Shown here: one piece after another, positions 8,797-17,152 of the stretch
Position numbering within the stretch: position 1 is the stretch's first letter
How the letters are laid out: each line of letters begins with the position of its first letter
Source of the DNA: Pseudomonas wayambapalatensis
GTDB lineage: Bacteria; Pseudomonadota; Gammaproteobacteria; Pseudomonadales; Pseudomonadaceae
Direction: 5' to 3'
Assembly: GCA_014268975.2 (NCBI GenBank)
Contig: CP077096.1
Coordinates: 2,827,501-2,891,500, forward strand
Length of the DNA stretch: 64,000 nt
The notes under the pieces: generated by a model
Told to the model about the DNA's origin: nothing
What the model saw: the letters and a program-made list of their open reading frames with translations, nothing else
Databases searched by the model: none
Translations under genes and position numbers: made by a program

Positions 8797-9114
8797 TCAA
8801 TGGTCCGCGACAACCTCATCCTGCGACAGCAGCGCCTTGGCCAGCTCTTCATCACTGACCTGCAACCCAGGATGGCTCTTGCGCACCTGCTCCAGCGCCG
8901 ACTCCACATAGGCTCCGCGAATCGCGCCGCCACTGGCCACGAACGCAGACAGTTCGTCGCGTGCCGGGATGATCCGTTTGTCATCCTTGAATGTGGAGTA
9001 GAGCGAAGCAGAAACACCTGCCGAGGTGGCCACGTCGCCCGCGTCGACGCGGGCCAGGGCGGACCCTGCGGGGATGCACAGCAGCAGTGCCGGAACAAGC
9101 AGTGAATAACGCAT
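8797..9114 (-). CDS. Small periplasmic DUF2388 protein
   Basis: 105-residue exported protein with a signal peptide (MRYSLLVPALLLCIPAGSALA) and a mature part carrying the DUF2388 signature ARDELSAFVASGGAIRGAYVE. The family is nearly confined to Pseudomonas and its function is unknown. The start was chosen on the GGAGG box seven bases upstream and the signal peptide; the longer frame adds 16 residues without support. Single gene, convergent with the AraC regulator. Confidence 0.82.
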   Translation of the reverse strand: MRYSLLVPALLLCIPAGSALARVDAGDVATSAGVSASLYSTFKDDKRIIPARDELSAFVASGGAIRGAYVESALEQVRKSHPGLQVSDEELAKALLSQDEVVADH

Positions 9115-9382
9115 GATCAGTCCTCCAGAAGCATTACAGCCCAAGGGATCTCGTGCATGCAATTAAGAGATGAGGCCATTGGCCAGAGTTCCCCCTGCAA
9201 GTAATTGCCAGACGAACGACCGCATATCGGCTGCCCGGCTTCATCAACAATTGCGGCTTACACTATCAGCATTCTTGATACTGTCAGTGCACCTGCTGTT
9301 TTGCTGAAGTTGTGACCGTAGACTCATTCGTAACCGGCCACCCGAGCCGGCTCACAACTACAAGAAGCAAGTGGAGACACGA

Positions 9383-10735
9383 ATGAGTAGCCAAGTTTCG
9401 TTCGAAGACCTCCCACTCAGCCGTTTTCATATCAAGACGGTGTTCAGTGGTACGGGCGGTCAATTCAGTGACGGATTCGTGCTAGGGATTATCGGCATCG
9501 CGGTCAGCATGGCGGCGGGGCCGTTGCAATTGAATGCGCTATGGATGGGTTTGCTCGGCGCGGCGTCACTGGCCGGTCTGTTTCTCGGCAGTTTGTTTGC
9601 AGGGCCCTTGGCCGATAAGTTCGGCAGGCGCCGTATTTTTGCCTGGGACATGTTGCTGTTCGCGGTTATTTCAGCTTCGCAGTTCTTCGTTACTTCCCCC
9701 GAGCAACTTCTGGCACTGCGCCTGCTGCTCGGACTGGTGCTGGGGTTCGACTATGTGGTGAGCAAGTCGCTGGTCACCGAGTTCGCCCCACGCCGTTATC
9801 GCGGGCGTTTGTTGAGTGTCCTGGCCGCCGCCTGGGCCGCAGGTTATGTCGCCGCATACCTGGTGGGCTTCGCCATTCGCGATATCGGCCCGGACGCCTG
9901 GCGCCTGATGCTGGCCTTGAGCGGCGTGCCGGCCTTGTTGATCCTGCCGTTGCGCCTGGGTGTGCCGGAGTCGCCGATCTGGCTGATGGCGCGCGGTCGC
10001 AGCGCCGAGGCGCTGACCATCGTCCAGGCCAAGTTCGGTGCGCACGTGACCTTGCCTGCCGCACCACCGGCAGCGGCGCAGCAACGCGGCAGCTTCAGCG
10101 AGCTGTTCAGCCGCCGCTGGCGCAAGAACACTCTGGTCGGCTGCGTGTTCTACACCTGCCAGGTGATTCCGTTCTTCGCCTTGGGCACCTTCGCGCCGCG
10201 TGTGCTCGAAGCACTGAACGTGCAGGACAAGTTCGTCGGCGGCCTGGTCTACAACGTGCTGTTGATGTTTGGCGCATTGTTCGGCCTGCTGATCATCGAC
10301 CGCATTTCGCGCCGCAGCTTCTTGATCGGCACCTTCTATCTGAGCGCCGTGGGCCTGGCCGTACTGGCCTGGGCCAGCTTCGGGGCGCTGGGCACCATCA
10401 TCGCGTTTGGCTTCTTTGCTTGCGTGCTTGCGGCAGCGGTCAACCTGGAGTTCGTCTACCCGCCGGAGCTGTTCCCCACCCACCTGCGTGCTTCGGGCAT
10501 CGGCCTGGCCGTGGCCGCCAGCCGCTTCGGCTCGGCGTTCGCCACCTTCCTGTTGCCGATCGCCGTGCAGCATCTGGGGGTGCACACGGCGCTGGGCGTG
10601 TGCGTCGGGGTGCTGCTGTTTGGTGGTGTGTTCTGCCACCTGTTCGCCCCGGAAACCAGCCAGGAGCGCCTGGCAGCGGTGACGCCGGACGATGGTGCCG
10701 GCAAGCCGGAAGAACGGCCGTTGAACGCCCATTGA
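9383..10735 (+). CDS. MFS transporter (sugar-porter / NiaP-like branch)
   Basis: 450-residue, twelve-helix major facilitator. Motifs seen are GPLADKFGRRRIF after helix 2, PESPIWLMARGR after helix 6 and PELFPTHLRASG near helix 10, which place it in the sugar-porter/NiaP-like group. The ATG at 9383 follows GGAG at 6-base spacing; an in-frame GTG at 9371 overlaps that box and is less likely. It is the first gene of an apparent operon with a LysR regulator (23 bases on) and an aspartase-like lyase. It probably imports the lyase's substrate, perhaps an amino dicarboxylate. Confidence 0.88.
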   Translation: MSSQVSFEDLPLSRFHIKTVFSGTGGQFSDGFVLGIIGIAVSMAAGPLQLNALWMGLLGAASLAGLFLGSLFAGPLADKFGRRRIFAWDMLLFAVISASQFFVTSPEQLLALRLLLGLVLGFDYVVSKSLVTEFAPRRYRGRLLSVLAAAWAAGYVAAYLVGFAIRDIGPDAWRLMLALSGVPALLILPLRLGVPESPIWLMARGRSAEALTIVQAKFGAHVTLPAAPPAAAQQRGSFSELFSRRWRKNTLVGCVFYTCQVIPFFALGTFAPRVLEALNVQDKFVGGLVYNVLLMFGALFGLLIIDRISRRSFLIGTFYLSAVGLAVLAWASFGALGTIIAFGFFACVLAAAVNLEFVYPPELFPTHLRASGIGLAVAASRFGSAFATFLLPIAVQHLGVHTALGVCVGVLLFGGVFCHLFAPETSQERLAAVTPDDGAGKPEERPLNAH

Positions 10736-10757
10736 TCATCAACACGGGAGCTTGAGC

Positions 10758-11747
10758 ATGCCTGGCAACAGACTCATCGACATGTACGCGGTCCAGGTGT
10801 TCATCGCTGTGGCCGAGGAGGGCAGCATGTCCGGTGCGGCCAGTCGCATGGGCATCTCCCAATCCGGGGTGTCGCAGTTGGTACGCCAGCTGGAGGACGA
10901 TCTTGGCGTGGTGCTGGTGGACCGCACCACGCGGCCGCTGACCCTGACTACGTTCGGCCTGGCCCTGCGCAACCGGGGCGCGCTGCTCAGCGAGGAGTTG
11001 TCCAATCTCAAGGCGCAGGTGCTCGATGCCGGGCGCGGGGTCAAACCCGACCTGCGCATTGGCCTGGTCGATTCCTTCGCCGCTACCTGTGGCTCGATGT
11101 TCACCCGCCAGATGCTTGGCCAGGTCACGCAGTTGTCGGTGCGCACCGGCCTCAGCCCGCAGCAGGGCGAGTCGTTGCTGCGCCGCGACCTGGACCTGAT
11201 CGTCACCAGCGATCCGCTGATGGATGCCAACGACGTGATCCGCTATCGCTTGTTCACCGAGCGCTATTTCGTGATTACGCCCAAGGCGCTGGGGCGAGAG
11301 CTGCACAGCCTCGACGATGTGCGGGCGCTGGCCAATGTGTTGCCGGTGGTGCGTTTCAATCGCCTGTCGCAGGTCGGCCTGCAGATCGAGCGGCACCTGC
11401 GCGGCCTCAATGTGCGGGTGCCCAACCGCCTGGAGCTGGACAACGCCGACGCCCTGACCGCAATGGTCGCCGAAGGCATCGGCTGGGCGGTGACCAGCCC
11501 GATGTGCTTTCTGCAGGCCATGCCCTGGGTCGACAACGTCGCCGCGCACCTGACGCCTGAGCTGAGCCTGGAGCGCTCGCTCTATCTGGTGGCGCGGCGC
11601 AACGAATACGGCGCCTTCTTCGCAGATGCCTGCGAGTCGGCGCGTGCTGTCATCCTCGATGCCTTCCTGCCGCGGCTTGTGGCGCTGGGCAAGGGCGTCG
11701 AGGCATTAGTCAAATTCGAAGAGGGAAATACCCGTGAGTACTTTTGA
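10758..11747 (+). CDS. LysR-family transcriptional regulator
   Basis: 329-residue LysR protein. The N-terminal winged helix-turn-helix is MYAVQVFIAVAEEGSMSGAASR followed by SQSGVSQLVRQLE, and the rest is a periplasmic-binding-type effector domain. ATG 10758 follows GGGAG by seven bases; a TTG two codons upstream is an alternative. It is co-directional between the MFS gene and the lyase and overlaps the lyase start by 14 bases. An in-operon LysR, rather than a divergent one, suggests it controls the operon and itself through the region upstream of 9383. Confidence 0.88.
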   Translation: MPGNRLIDMYAVQVFIAVAEEGSMSGAASRMGISQSGVSQLVRQLEDDLGVVLVDRTTRPLTLTTFGLALRNRGALLSEELSNLKAQVLDAGRGVKPDLRIGLVDSFAATCGSMFTRQMLGQVTQLSVRTGLSPQQGESLLRRDLDLIVTSDPLMDANDVIRYRLFTERYFVITPKALGRELHSLDDVRALANVLPVVRFNRLSQVGLQIERHLRGLNVRVPNRLELDNADALTAMVAEGIGWAVTSPMCFLQAMPWVDNVAAHLTPELSLERSLYLVARRNEYGAFFADACESARAVILDAFLPRLVALGKGVEALVKFEEGNTREYF

Positions 11748-13149
11748 TCGCCTCGATACACGCGTCGAGCAGGACTATGTGGGCGAAGTGCGAATTGGCG
11801 CCGACAAACTCTATGGCGTGAACTCGCTGCGCGGCTTCGACAACCTGAGCGTGTCGCCGCTGAGCATCGCCCATTACCCGGCCTTTCGTGATGCCTTTGC
11901 CCAGTGCAAGTGGGCCGCTGCGCTGGCCAACCATGAATGCGGCGTGATTGCCCAGGCCCAGGCCGACGCCATTGCCCAAGCTTGCCAGGCGGTGATGGCC
12001 GGTGCATGCGACGACTCGCTGATCGTCGATCTGCTGGAGGGCTCAGGCGGCACCTCGACCAACATGAACTTCAACGAAGTCATCGCCAACCGTGCCCAGC
12101 AGTTCCTCGGCCATGCGCCGGGCAGCTATGAGGTGGTTCACCCCAACGACCACGTCAACATCTCCCAGTCCACCAACGACGTGTACCCGGCGGCATTGAA
12201 GATCGCCACCCACGCCATGCTTGCCGGGCTGATCGAGCAGGTGCGCCTGCTGGCCCAGGTGTTCGATGCCAAGGCGCTGCAGTTCGCCGATATCCTGCAC
12301 TTGGGCCGCACCTGCCTGCAGGACGCCCAGCCCATGCGTCTGGGGCAGTTGTTCGGGGGGTACGCCGCGCTGACTCACCGCCTGGCCGACGAACTGGTTG
12401 CCGTGCGTGAAAAGCTGCACACACTGCCTTTGGGCGGCACCGCCATCGGCACCGGTTTCGGCGCGCCGAAGGCTTACCGCGCGGCGGTCTACCGGCATCT
12501 GGTGAAGATCACCGGTGTCGCCTACCAGGCGCCAGCCAACCCCTTCGATGCGATGCAGAACATGGATGTGTTCGGCCGCGTATCTGGTGAGCTGCGTACC
12601 TGCGCCACCTCGCTGGCGAAAATCGCCGCCGACCTGACCAAGCTATCGTCGGGGCCGGTGGGCGGCATGGGCGAACTCAAGCTGCCCGAAGCCCAGGCCG
12701 GCTCCTCGATCATGCCCGGCAAGGTCAATCCGGTGCTGCCGATGGCGATGATCCAGCTGAGCTTCGCGATCATCGGCAACGATGTGGCAGTGGCTCAGGC
12801 AGTGCAGTACGGCGAGCTCGAGATCAACCATTTCGAGCCGGTGGTGGCCTCGCGAGTGTTCGACAGCATCACCTTGCTCACTCAGGGCATCCAGCGTTTT
12901 CGTGAAAAGTGCGTGGCCGGCATCCAGGCTGACCAAGCCCGCAACCTGGCGCATTTGACCGATTCGATGGCGGTGGCGACGGCCCTGGTGCCGCGCCTGG
13001 GTTATGCCCAGGTCAGCAAACTGGCGCGTCAGTCGGTGCGTGAAGGGCGCTCGCTGCTGGCGATCCTGGCCGAGTCCGGTGTGATGACCGAGGCGCAGGC
13101 CATGGCAGCGATCGAGCAGGCGTCGTATCCGGTGTTCGAGCAGCGTTGA
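11734..13149 (+). CDS. aspA: Aspartate ammonia-lyase-like enzyme (aspartase/fumarase superfamily)
   Basis: 471-residue lyase of the aspartase/fumarase superfamily. The signature loop GSSIMPGKVNP, the substrate-binding GGTSTNMNFNEVIANRA and HPNDHVNISQSTNDVYP, and TAIGTG are all intact, so it is expected to be active as a homotetramer releasing ammonia from aspartate to give fumarate. It begins with GTG behind GAGGG, inside the last codons of the LysR gene. The pairing with its own transporter and regulator suggests a dedicated catabolic role; a closely related amino acid rather than aspartate itself may be the substrate. Confidence 0.8.
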   Translation: MSTFDRLDTRVEQDYVGEVRIGADKLYGVNSLRGFDNLSVSPLSIAHYPAFRDAFAQCKWAAALANHECGVIAQAQADAIAQACQAVMAGACDDSLIVDLLEGSGGTSTNMNFNEVIANRAQQFLGHAPGSYEVVHPNDHVNISQSTNDVYPAALKIATHAMLAGLIEQVRLLAQVFDAKALQFADILHLGRTCLQDAQPMRLGQLFGGYAALTHRLADELVAVREKLHTLPLGGTAIGTGFGAPKAYRAAVYRHLVKITGVAYQAPANPFDAMQNMDVFGRVSGELRTCATSLAKIAADLTKLSSGPVGGMGELKLPEAQAGSSIMPGKVNPVLPMAMIQLSFAIIGNDVAVAQAVQYGELEINHFEPVVASRVFDSITLLTQGIQRFREKCVAGIQADQARNLAHLTDSMAVATALVPRLGYAQVSKLARQSVREGRSLLAILAESGVMTEAQAMAAIEQASYPVFEQR

Positions 13150-13546
13150 TTGATGAATCCGCACCTGCAGACAGGTCACCACCTGCTGCAGGCGCGGCGG
13201 TTCGGCGCCTCGACTGCCCGCGAAGGCGCCGGAACGCCCGATACAGCGCGCGAAGGATTGAAAGTTGTGTGTTCCCAGAGAACTTCTGTTGGCCGGTTGT
13301 TGAGTTTCGAACAGCGGTCGTTATATCGAAATGCCCGAATCAAAGCTGAATTTTCTGGTGTGGCCTTGGACTGTTGTTTATTGAACAGCGGGTTGCACAA
13401 ATAGCCCGTCATCCAACACGTGAATCGCTGAAATAGTGTATTCAGTGCCTTGGCACAACAACTGCAATAACCCCATTTGAATACCCGACCGTACTTCGTG
13501 AACAACAGCGAAACACGGTCCTATCTATAAATGGGGAGTATCAGTA
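13150..13546. other. 397-base intergenic region before the TonB receptor gene
   Basis: The first 110 bases hold inverted repeats (CCTGCAG with CTGCAGG near 13164-13191, and GGCGCC repeated around 13210-13236) that may end the lyase transcript. The rest is more AT-rich and contains a sigma-54-type promoter at 13450 and a GGGGAG ribosome-binding site at 13533. Short frames here (for example on the plus strand from 13150) look non-coding. Confidence 0.6.
13450..13466 (+). promoter_or_regulatory. Sigma-54 (-24/-12) promoter candidate for TonB receptor operon
   Basis: TTGGCACAACAACTGCA carries GG and GC separated by exactly ten bases; the -24 box (TTGGCAC) is perfect and the -12 box (CTGCA) has one deviation from TTGCA. 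Transcription would start near 13476, giving a leader of about 70 bases before the GTG start. An enhancer-binding activator would be needed; which one cannot be told. Confidence 0.65.
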
Positions 13547-15655
13547 GTGCGTGCGAAAGTCCGATTTTCCGCTCAGCCGCGTTTCAGCCTGGTGACCGCC
13601 GCCAGCCTGCCGTTGTTACTGGCCGCCTTCAGCCCGGCAACGCTGGCCGCCGAGGAATCCACCTTGGGCACGGTGACGGTCACCGGCGCTGCGGCAACCG
13701 GCGCCCAGCAGGACCAGAAGCGTCTGCAGAAGGTTGCTGGCAATACGGCGGTGGTCGACAACCGCAAAGTCGAGCAGGGCCGTGCGGCCAATGCCGAGGA
13801 CGTACTGGCGCTGCAGCCCGGTGTGTTCGCCCAGGGCACCAGCGGTACTGCTGCGAACAAGATCTCGATCCGCGGCTCGGGGCTCAACACCTTCTACCAA
13901 GGCTACGTGCTGGGCACCAAGTTCCTCTTCGACGGTCTGCCGATCACCGGCCCCGGCGGCACCCAGGAAGACTTTCTCGACATGCAGGCGGTGGATCACA
14001 CCGAGGTGCTCTACGGCGCCAACGCTTACGAGTACGGCGCGTTGGCGCTGGGCGGGGCGATCAACATGGTGAGCAAGACCGGCCGCACCGACCCCGGCAA
14101 CTACGCGCGCTTCGAAGTCGGCAGCTATGGCTACCGCAAGCAGCAGCTGAGCACCGGTGGAGTGGTGGGCGACAGCGATTACTACATCAACGTGCTGCAC
14201 AACGAGCGCGACGGCTACCAGGACCACGCCAGCAACGAAGGCCGTGGCATCGCCGCGAACTTCGGCCACGTGTTCAGCCCCAAGCTGCAGACCCGTGTGT
14301 TCTTCAAGTACCGCGAAGAGCAATTGATCAACGGCAACACCCTGACCCGCGCACAGCTCAAGCATGATCCGCGCAGCAATCTGGTGCCCACCGGGCGGCG
14401 CAAGGACGGCACCACCTTCATCGGCAACAAGACCACCTACACCTTCGACGATGGCGCCAGGCTCGAAGTCGGCGCGTCGTACAACAACTACCCGCTGCTC
14501 AATGGCTGGCGTTATGCCGTGGCGCCGCAGGATTGGCGCTCGAAGGATATCAACCTGACCCTGCGCTACCTGCGTACCGGCGACACCTTCCTCGGCCTGC
14601 CCAGTGACAGCAGCGTGATCTTCAGCAACACCCGCGCCTACCTGGCCGATGTCAAGGCGCACAGCCGCGCCACCGGGCTCAAGACCCAGGAAACCAACTA
14701 CACCGGTTCGCGCGATACCGTGCTGACCCTGGCCAACGAGCTGCAACTGGCCGATGACCTGTGGTTGTCGTCGGGGCTCTCGTTCGTCAACATCCGCCGC
14801 AAGGGCGAGATCGAGGCGAGCACCCTGACCGCGGCCAACCCCAGCAACTTCCCCACTAGCGTCGAATACGTCGAGAACGACCTGGCGCCGCGCCTGGGCC
14901 TGCGCTACCAGATCAATCCCGAATTCCAGTTGTTCAGCAACGTCAGCCGCAGTATCGACCCGCCGGTGACCTGGCAACTGGGCAGTACCAGCAATCCTTT
15001 CCTCTACGATGTCCGGCCGCAGAAGGCCACCACCTTCGAGGTGGGGGTGCGCGGCAACCACGGGATCTTCGATGGCAGCCTGACCCTGTACCGCTCCTGG
15101 GTGCAGAAAGAGCTGTTGACCGTGGTCGTGCAACAGGCAACCGCCACCCAGGACCAGCTCACGGCCACCTCCAACGCCAGCCCGACCCTGCATCAAGGCA
15201 TCGAGGCGGGGCTCAATGCGTTGCTGTGGACCGGTGCCAACGGCGACACGCTCGACCTGCGCCAGGCCTACACCCTCAACGACTTCAAGTATCGCCACGA
15301 CGAACGTTTCGGCGACAACGAGCTGCCCGGCCTGCCGCGCCAGGTCTACCAGGCCGAGCTCGCCTATCGCCAGGCCAGTGGTTTCTACGCCTCGCTCAAC
15401 CTGCGTGCGGCGTCGAGCTACTACATCGACTACGCCAACACCTGGCAGACCCCGTCGTACCTGTTGTGGGGCGCCAAGTTCGGCTACCAGGCGCCAAGCC
15501 GCAAGTGGGAGGTGTTCGCCGACCTGCGCAACCTCACCAACCAGCGCTATGCCAGTGCCACCAACACAGCCTATGACGCAGGCGGGCGCGATTCTGCGAA
15601 TTTCTACCCAGGGGACGCGTTCAACGTGACCACTGGCGTTGCCTTCCGATTCTGA
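13547..15655 (+). CDS. TonB-dependent outer-membrane receptor
   Basis: 702-residue TonB-dependent transporter. After a signal peptide ending at TLAAEE comes a TonB-box-like stretch (STLGTVTVTG), then a plug domain (AEDVLALQPGVF, ISIRGSG, EVLYGANAYEYGALALGGAINMVSK) and a 22-strand barrel ending in F. There is no extra N-terminal signalling domain, so it is not a FecA-type sensor. The start is GTG behind GGGGAG. It is followed 16 bases later by a flavin monooxygenase and preceded by a sigma-54 promoter. That pairing is common for uptake of organosulfur compounds in Pseudomonas, but a siderophore cannot be excluded. Confidence 0.9.
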   Translation: MRAKVRFSAQPRFSLVTAASLPLLLAAFSPATLAAEESTLGTVTVTGAAATGAQQDQKRLQKVAGNTAVVDNRKVEQGRAANAEDVLALQPGVFAQGTSGTAANKISIRGSGLNTFYQGYVLGTKFLFDGLPITGPGGTQEDFLDMQAVDHTEVLYGANAYEYGALALGGAINMVSKTGRTDPGNYARFEVGSYGYRKQQLSTGGVVGDSDYYINVLHNERDGYQDHASNEGRGIAANFGHVFSPKLQTRVFFKYREEQLINGNTLTRAQLKHDPRSNLVPTGRRKDGTTFIGNKTTYTFDDGARLEVGASYNNYPLLNGWRYAVAPQDWRSKDINLTLRYLRTGDTFLGLPSDSSVIFSNTRAYLADVKAHSRATGLKTQETNYTGSRDTVLTLANELQLADDLWLSSGLSFVNIRRKGEIEASTLTAANPSNFPTSVEYVENDLAPRLGLRYQINPEFQLFSNVSRSIDPPVTWQLGSTSNPFLYDVRPQKATTFEVGVRGNHGIFDGSLTLYRSWVQKELLTVVVQQATATQDQLTATSNASPTLHQGIEAGLNALLWTGANGDTLDLRQAYTLNDFKYRHDERFGDNELPGLPRQVYQAELAYRQASGFYASLNLRAASSYYIDYANTWQTPSYLLWGAKFGYQAPSRKWEVFADLRNLTNQRYASATNTAYDAGGRDSANFYPGDAFNVTTGVAFRF

Positions 15656-15671
15656 GTGCACGGAGAGCCTC

Positions 15672-17006
15672 ATGAGCACAGATGTAGCGCAGATGAGCCT
15701 GGGCATGAACATCCTGGGGTTCGGCGCCCACGCCGGAGCGTGGCGCCAGGGCGAGGCGGCCATCGACGCCTATGTCGATGTCGCCTACTACCGCGATATT
15801 GCCCGGATTTCGGAAAAGGGTTGTCTGGATGCGGTCTTTCTCGCGGATGGCCCGGCGTTGCCCGGCGATGTCGCCAGCCAGCCGGGTGGACGGCTGGAAC
15901 CGACCCTGCTGCTGACCGCCTTGGCCGCCGCCACCGAGCGCATCGGGGTGATCGCCACCTGTTCGAGTACCTACAACGAACCGTTCAATCTGGCCCGGCG
16001 CATCGCCTCGCTGGATCACATCAGCGGTGGGCGTGCGGCATGGAACGTGGTCACCAACGCCGGCGACGCGGCCGCGCAGAATTTCGGCCTGGCGGGTGCG
16101 CCGCTGCATGTCGATCGCTATGGCCGCGCCGAGGAATTTCTCGAGGTGACGCTCAAGCTGTGGGACAGCTGGGAAGAAGATGCCGTGATCGGTGACCGGG
16201 CGGGAGGGCGTTTCGCCGATCCGGACAAGGTCCACACCCTCGATTTCAAGGGGCGGCACTTTCAGGTCAAAGGTCCGCTGAACCTGCCACGCTCGCCCCA
16301 GGGGCGTCCGGTGCTGGTCCAGGCGGGTTCTTCCGAAGGCGGCAAGGCGCTGGGGTCGCGCTATGCCGATGCAATCTTCACCACCCAGACCACCTTGCCT
16401 GACGGGCAAGCCTTCTACCGGGAGATGAAGGCCCGCGCCAAGGCCTGGGGGCGAGACCCGAGGCACCTGAAGATCATGCCGGGGCTGTCGACGGTGATCG
16501 GCAGCACCGAGGCCGAGGCCCATGCGCGTTTCGACGAGCTCAACGCCTGGCATGGCGAGCATGGCCTGTTGCAGCAAGTGGCCGGACGCATCGGTATCGA
16601 TGCCCGCGAGCTGGACCCGGATGCACCCTTGCCCTGGGCCAGGATCGGCCCGGTGGCAGCGTTCGAGCAGGGCTCCCATGGCTTTCTCGAGGCGCAGCTG
16701 AACCTGGCCCGGCGCGAAAACCTGACCATCCGCCAGTTGTCACGACGCATCCTGGTGGGCCATCGGCTGGCGGTCGGCACCCCTGAGCAGGTCGCCGACA
16801 CTCTGGCCGAGTGGTTCCTGGCCGGGGCGGGAGATGGTTTCAACATCATGCCCGACATGTTTCCTTCAGGCGCGCGGGTGTTCGTCGAGGAAGTGGTGCC
16901 GTTGCTGCAGCGGCGCGGATTGTTTCGACGCGAATACCAGGGCAGCACGCTGCGCGAGCACCTTGGCCTGCCCAAGGCAGTGAACCAGTTCTCGTTGCGG
17001 ACATGA
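15672..17006 (+). CDS. FMNH2-dependent LLM-class monooxygenase (NtaA/SnaA/DszA family)
   Basis: 444-residue flavin-dependent monooxygenase of the bacterial-luciferase-like class, NtaA/SnaA/SoxA/DszA type. Typical segments are MNILGFGAHAGAW, DAVFLADGPA, LTALAAATERIGVIATCSSTYNEPFNLAR, ISGGRAAWNVVTNA and VLVQAGSSEGG. Family members use reduced flavin supplied by a separate reductase to cleave C-S, C-N or similar bonds (nitrilotriacetate, dibenzothiophene sulfone, dimethyl sulfide). Here it is in an operon with a TonB receptor, so it probably attacks the imported compound. No flavin reductase gene is adjacent. The substrate is unknown; a sulfur source is my preferred guess because of the sigma-54 promoter. 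Confidence 0.88.
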   Translation: MSTDVAQMSLGMNILGFGAHAGAWRQGEAAIDAYVDVAYYRDIARISEKGCLDAVFLADGPALPGDVASQPGGRLEPTLLLTALAAATERIGVIATCSSTYNEPFNLARRIASLDHISGGRAAWNVVTNAGDAAAQNFGLAGAPLHVDRYGRAEEFLEVTLKLWDSWEEDAVIGDRAGGRFADPDKVHTLDFKGRHFQVKGPLNLPRSPQGRPVLVQAGSSEGGKALGSRYADAIFTTQTTLPDGQAFYREMKARAKAWGRDPRHLKIMPGLSTVIGSTEAEAHARFDELNAWHGEHGLLQQVAGRIGIDARELDPDAPLPWARIGPVAAFEQGSHGFLEAQLNLARRENLTIRQLSRRILVGHRLAVGTPEQVADTLAEWFLAGAGDGFNIMPDMFPSGARVFVEEVVPLLQRRGLFRREYQGSTLREHLGLPKAVNQFSLRT

Positions 17007-17014
17007 CCCCCGAT

Positions 17015-17058
17015 AAAGGGGAATTGCAGTGGGGAATCGCCCCCACTGCGATCCCTTT
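17015..17058. other. Long imperfect palindrome between monooxygenase and multicopper oxidase genes
   Basis: The core is two perfect 9-base arms, GCAGTGGGG at 17026 and CCCCACTGC ending at 17049, with a 6-base loop. The dyad continues outward through AT pairs to AAAGGG on the left and CCCTTT on the right. It follows the monooxygenase stop by 8 bases and could act as a terminator, although the T-run is only three bases. Its centre is also about 85 bases upstream of the expected sigma-54 start, where an enhancer site would sit. Confidence 0.6.
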
Positions 17059-17096
17059 GGACATACAAGCTACTGAAAGCACGAGATTTTTTCCCA

Positions 17097-17112
17097 TGGC
17101 ATGACCCTTGCT
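17097..17112 (+). promoter_or_regulatory. Sigma-54 (-24/-12) promoter of the multicopper oxidase gene
   Basis: TGGCATGACCCTTGCT matches the consensus TGGCACG-N4-TTGCW with one change in the -24 box and the exact GG-N10-GC spacing. The start site would be near 17123, 30 bases before the ATG. In P. putida GB-1, Mn(II) oxidation depends on MnxR, an NtrC-family sigma-54 activator, which fits a sigma-54 promoter in front of an MnxG/McoA-like gene. Confidence 0.75.
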
Positions 17113-17152
17113 CGGGCACCTCGCAGAGTCCCTGTGTCCCCGGAGGTGCAGC

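Noticed and set aside
9185..9210. TTGGCC...TGC upstream of the MFS gene as a sigma-54 promoter
   Set aside because: Spacing between GG and GC is about 14 bases, not 10.
13150..13404. Short plus-strand frame (84 codons) after the lyase gene
   Set aside because: No ribosome-binding site, runs through inverted repeats and a composition change; judged intergenic.
13616..15763. Minus-strand open frame of 715 codons antisense to the TonB receptor gene
   Set aside because: Same codon-shadow effect; no start signal and no family features.
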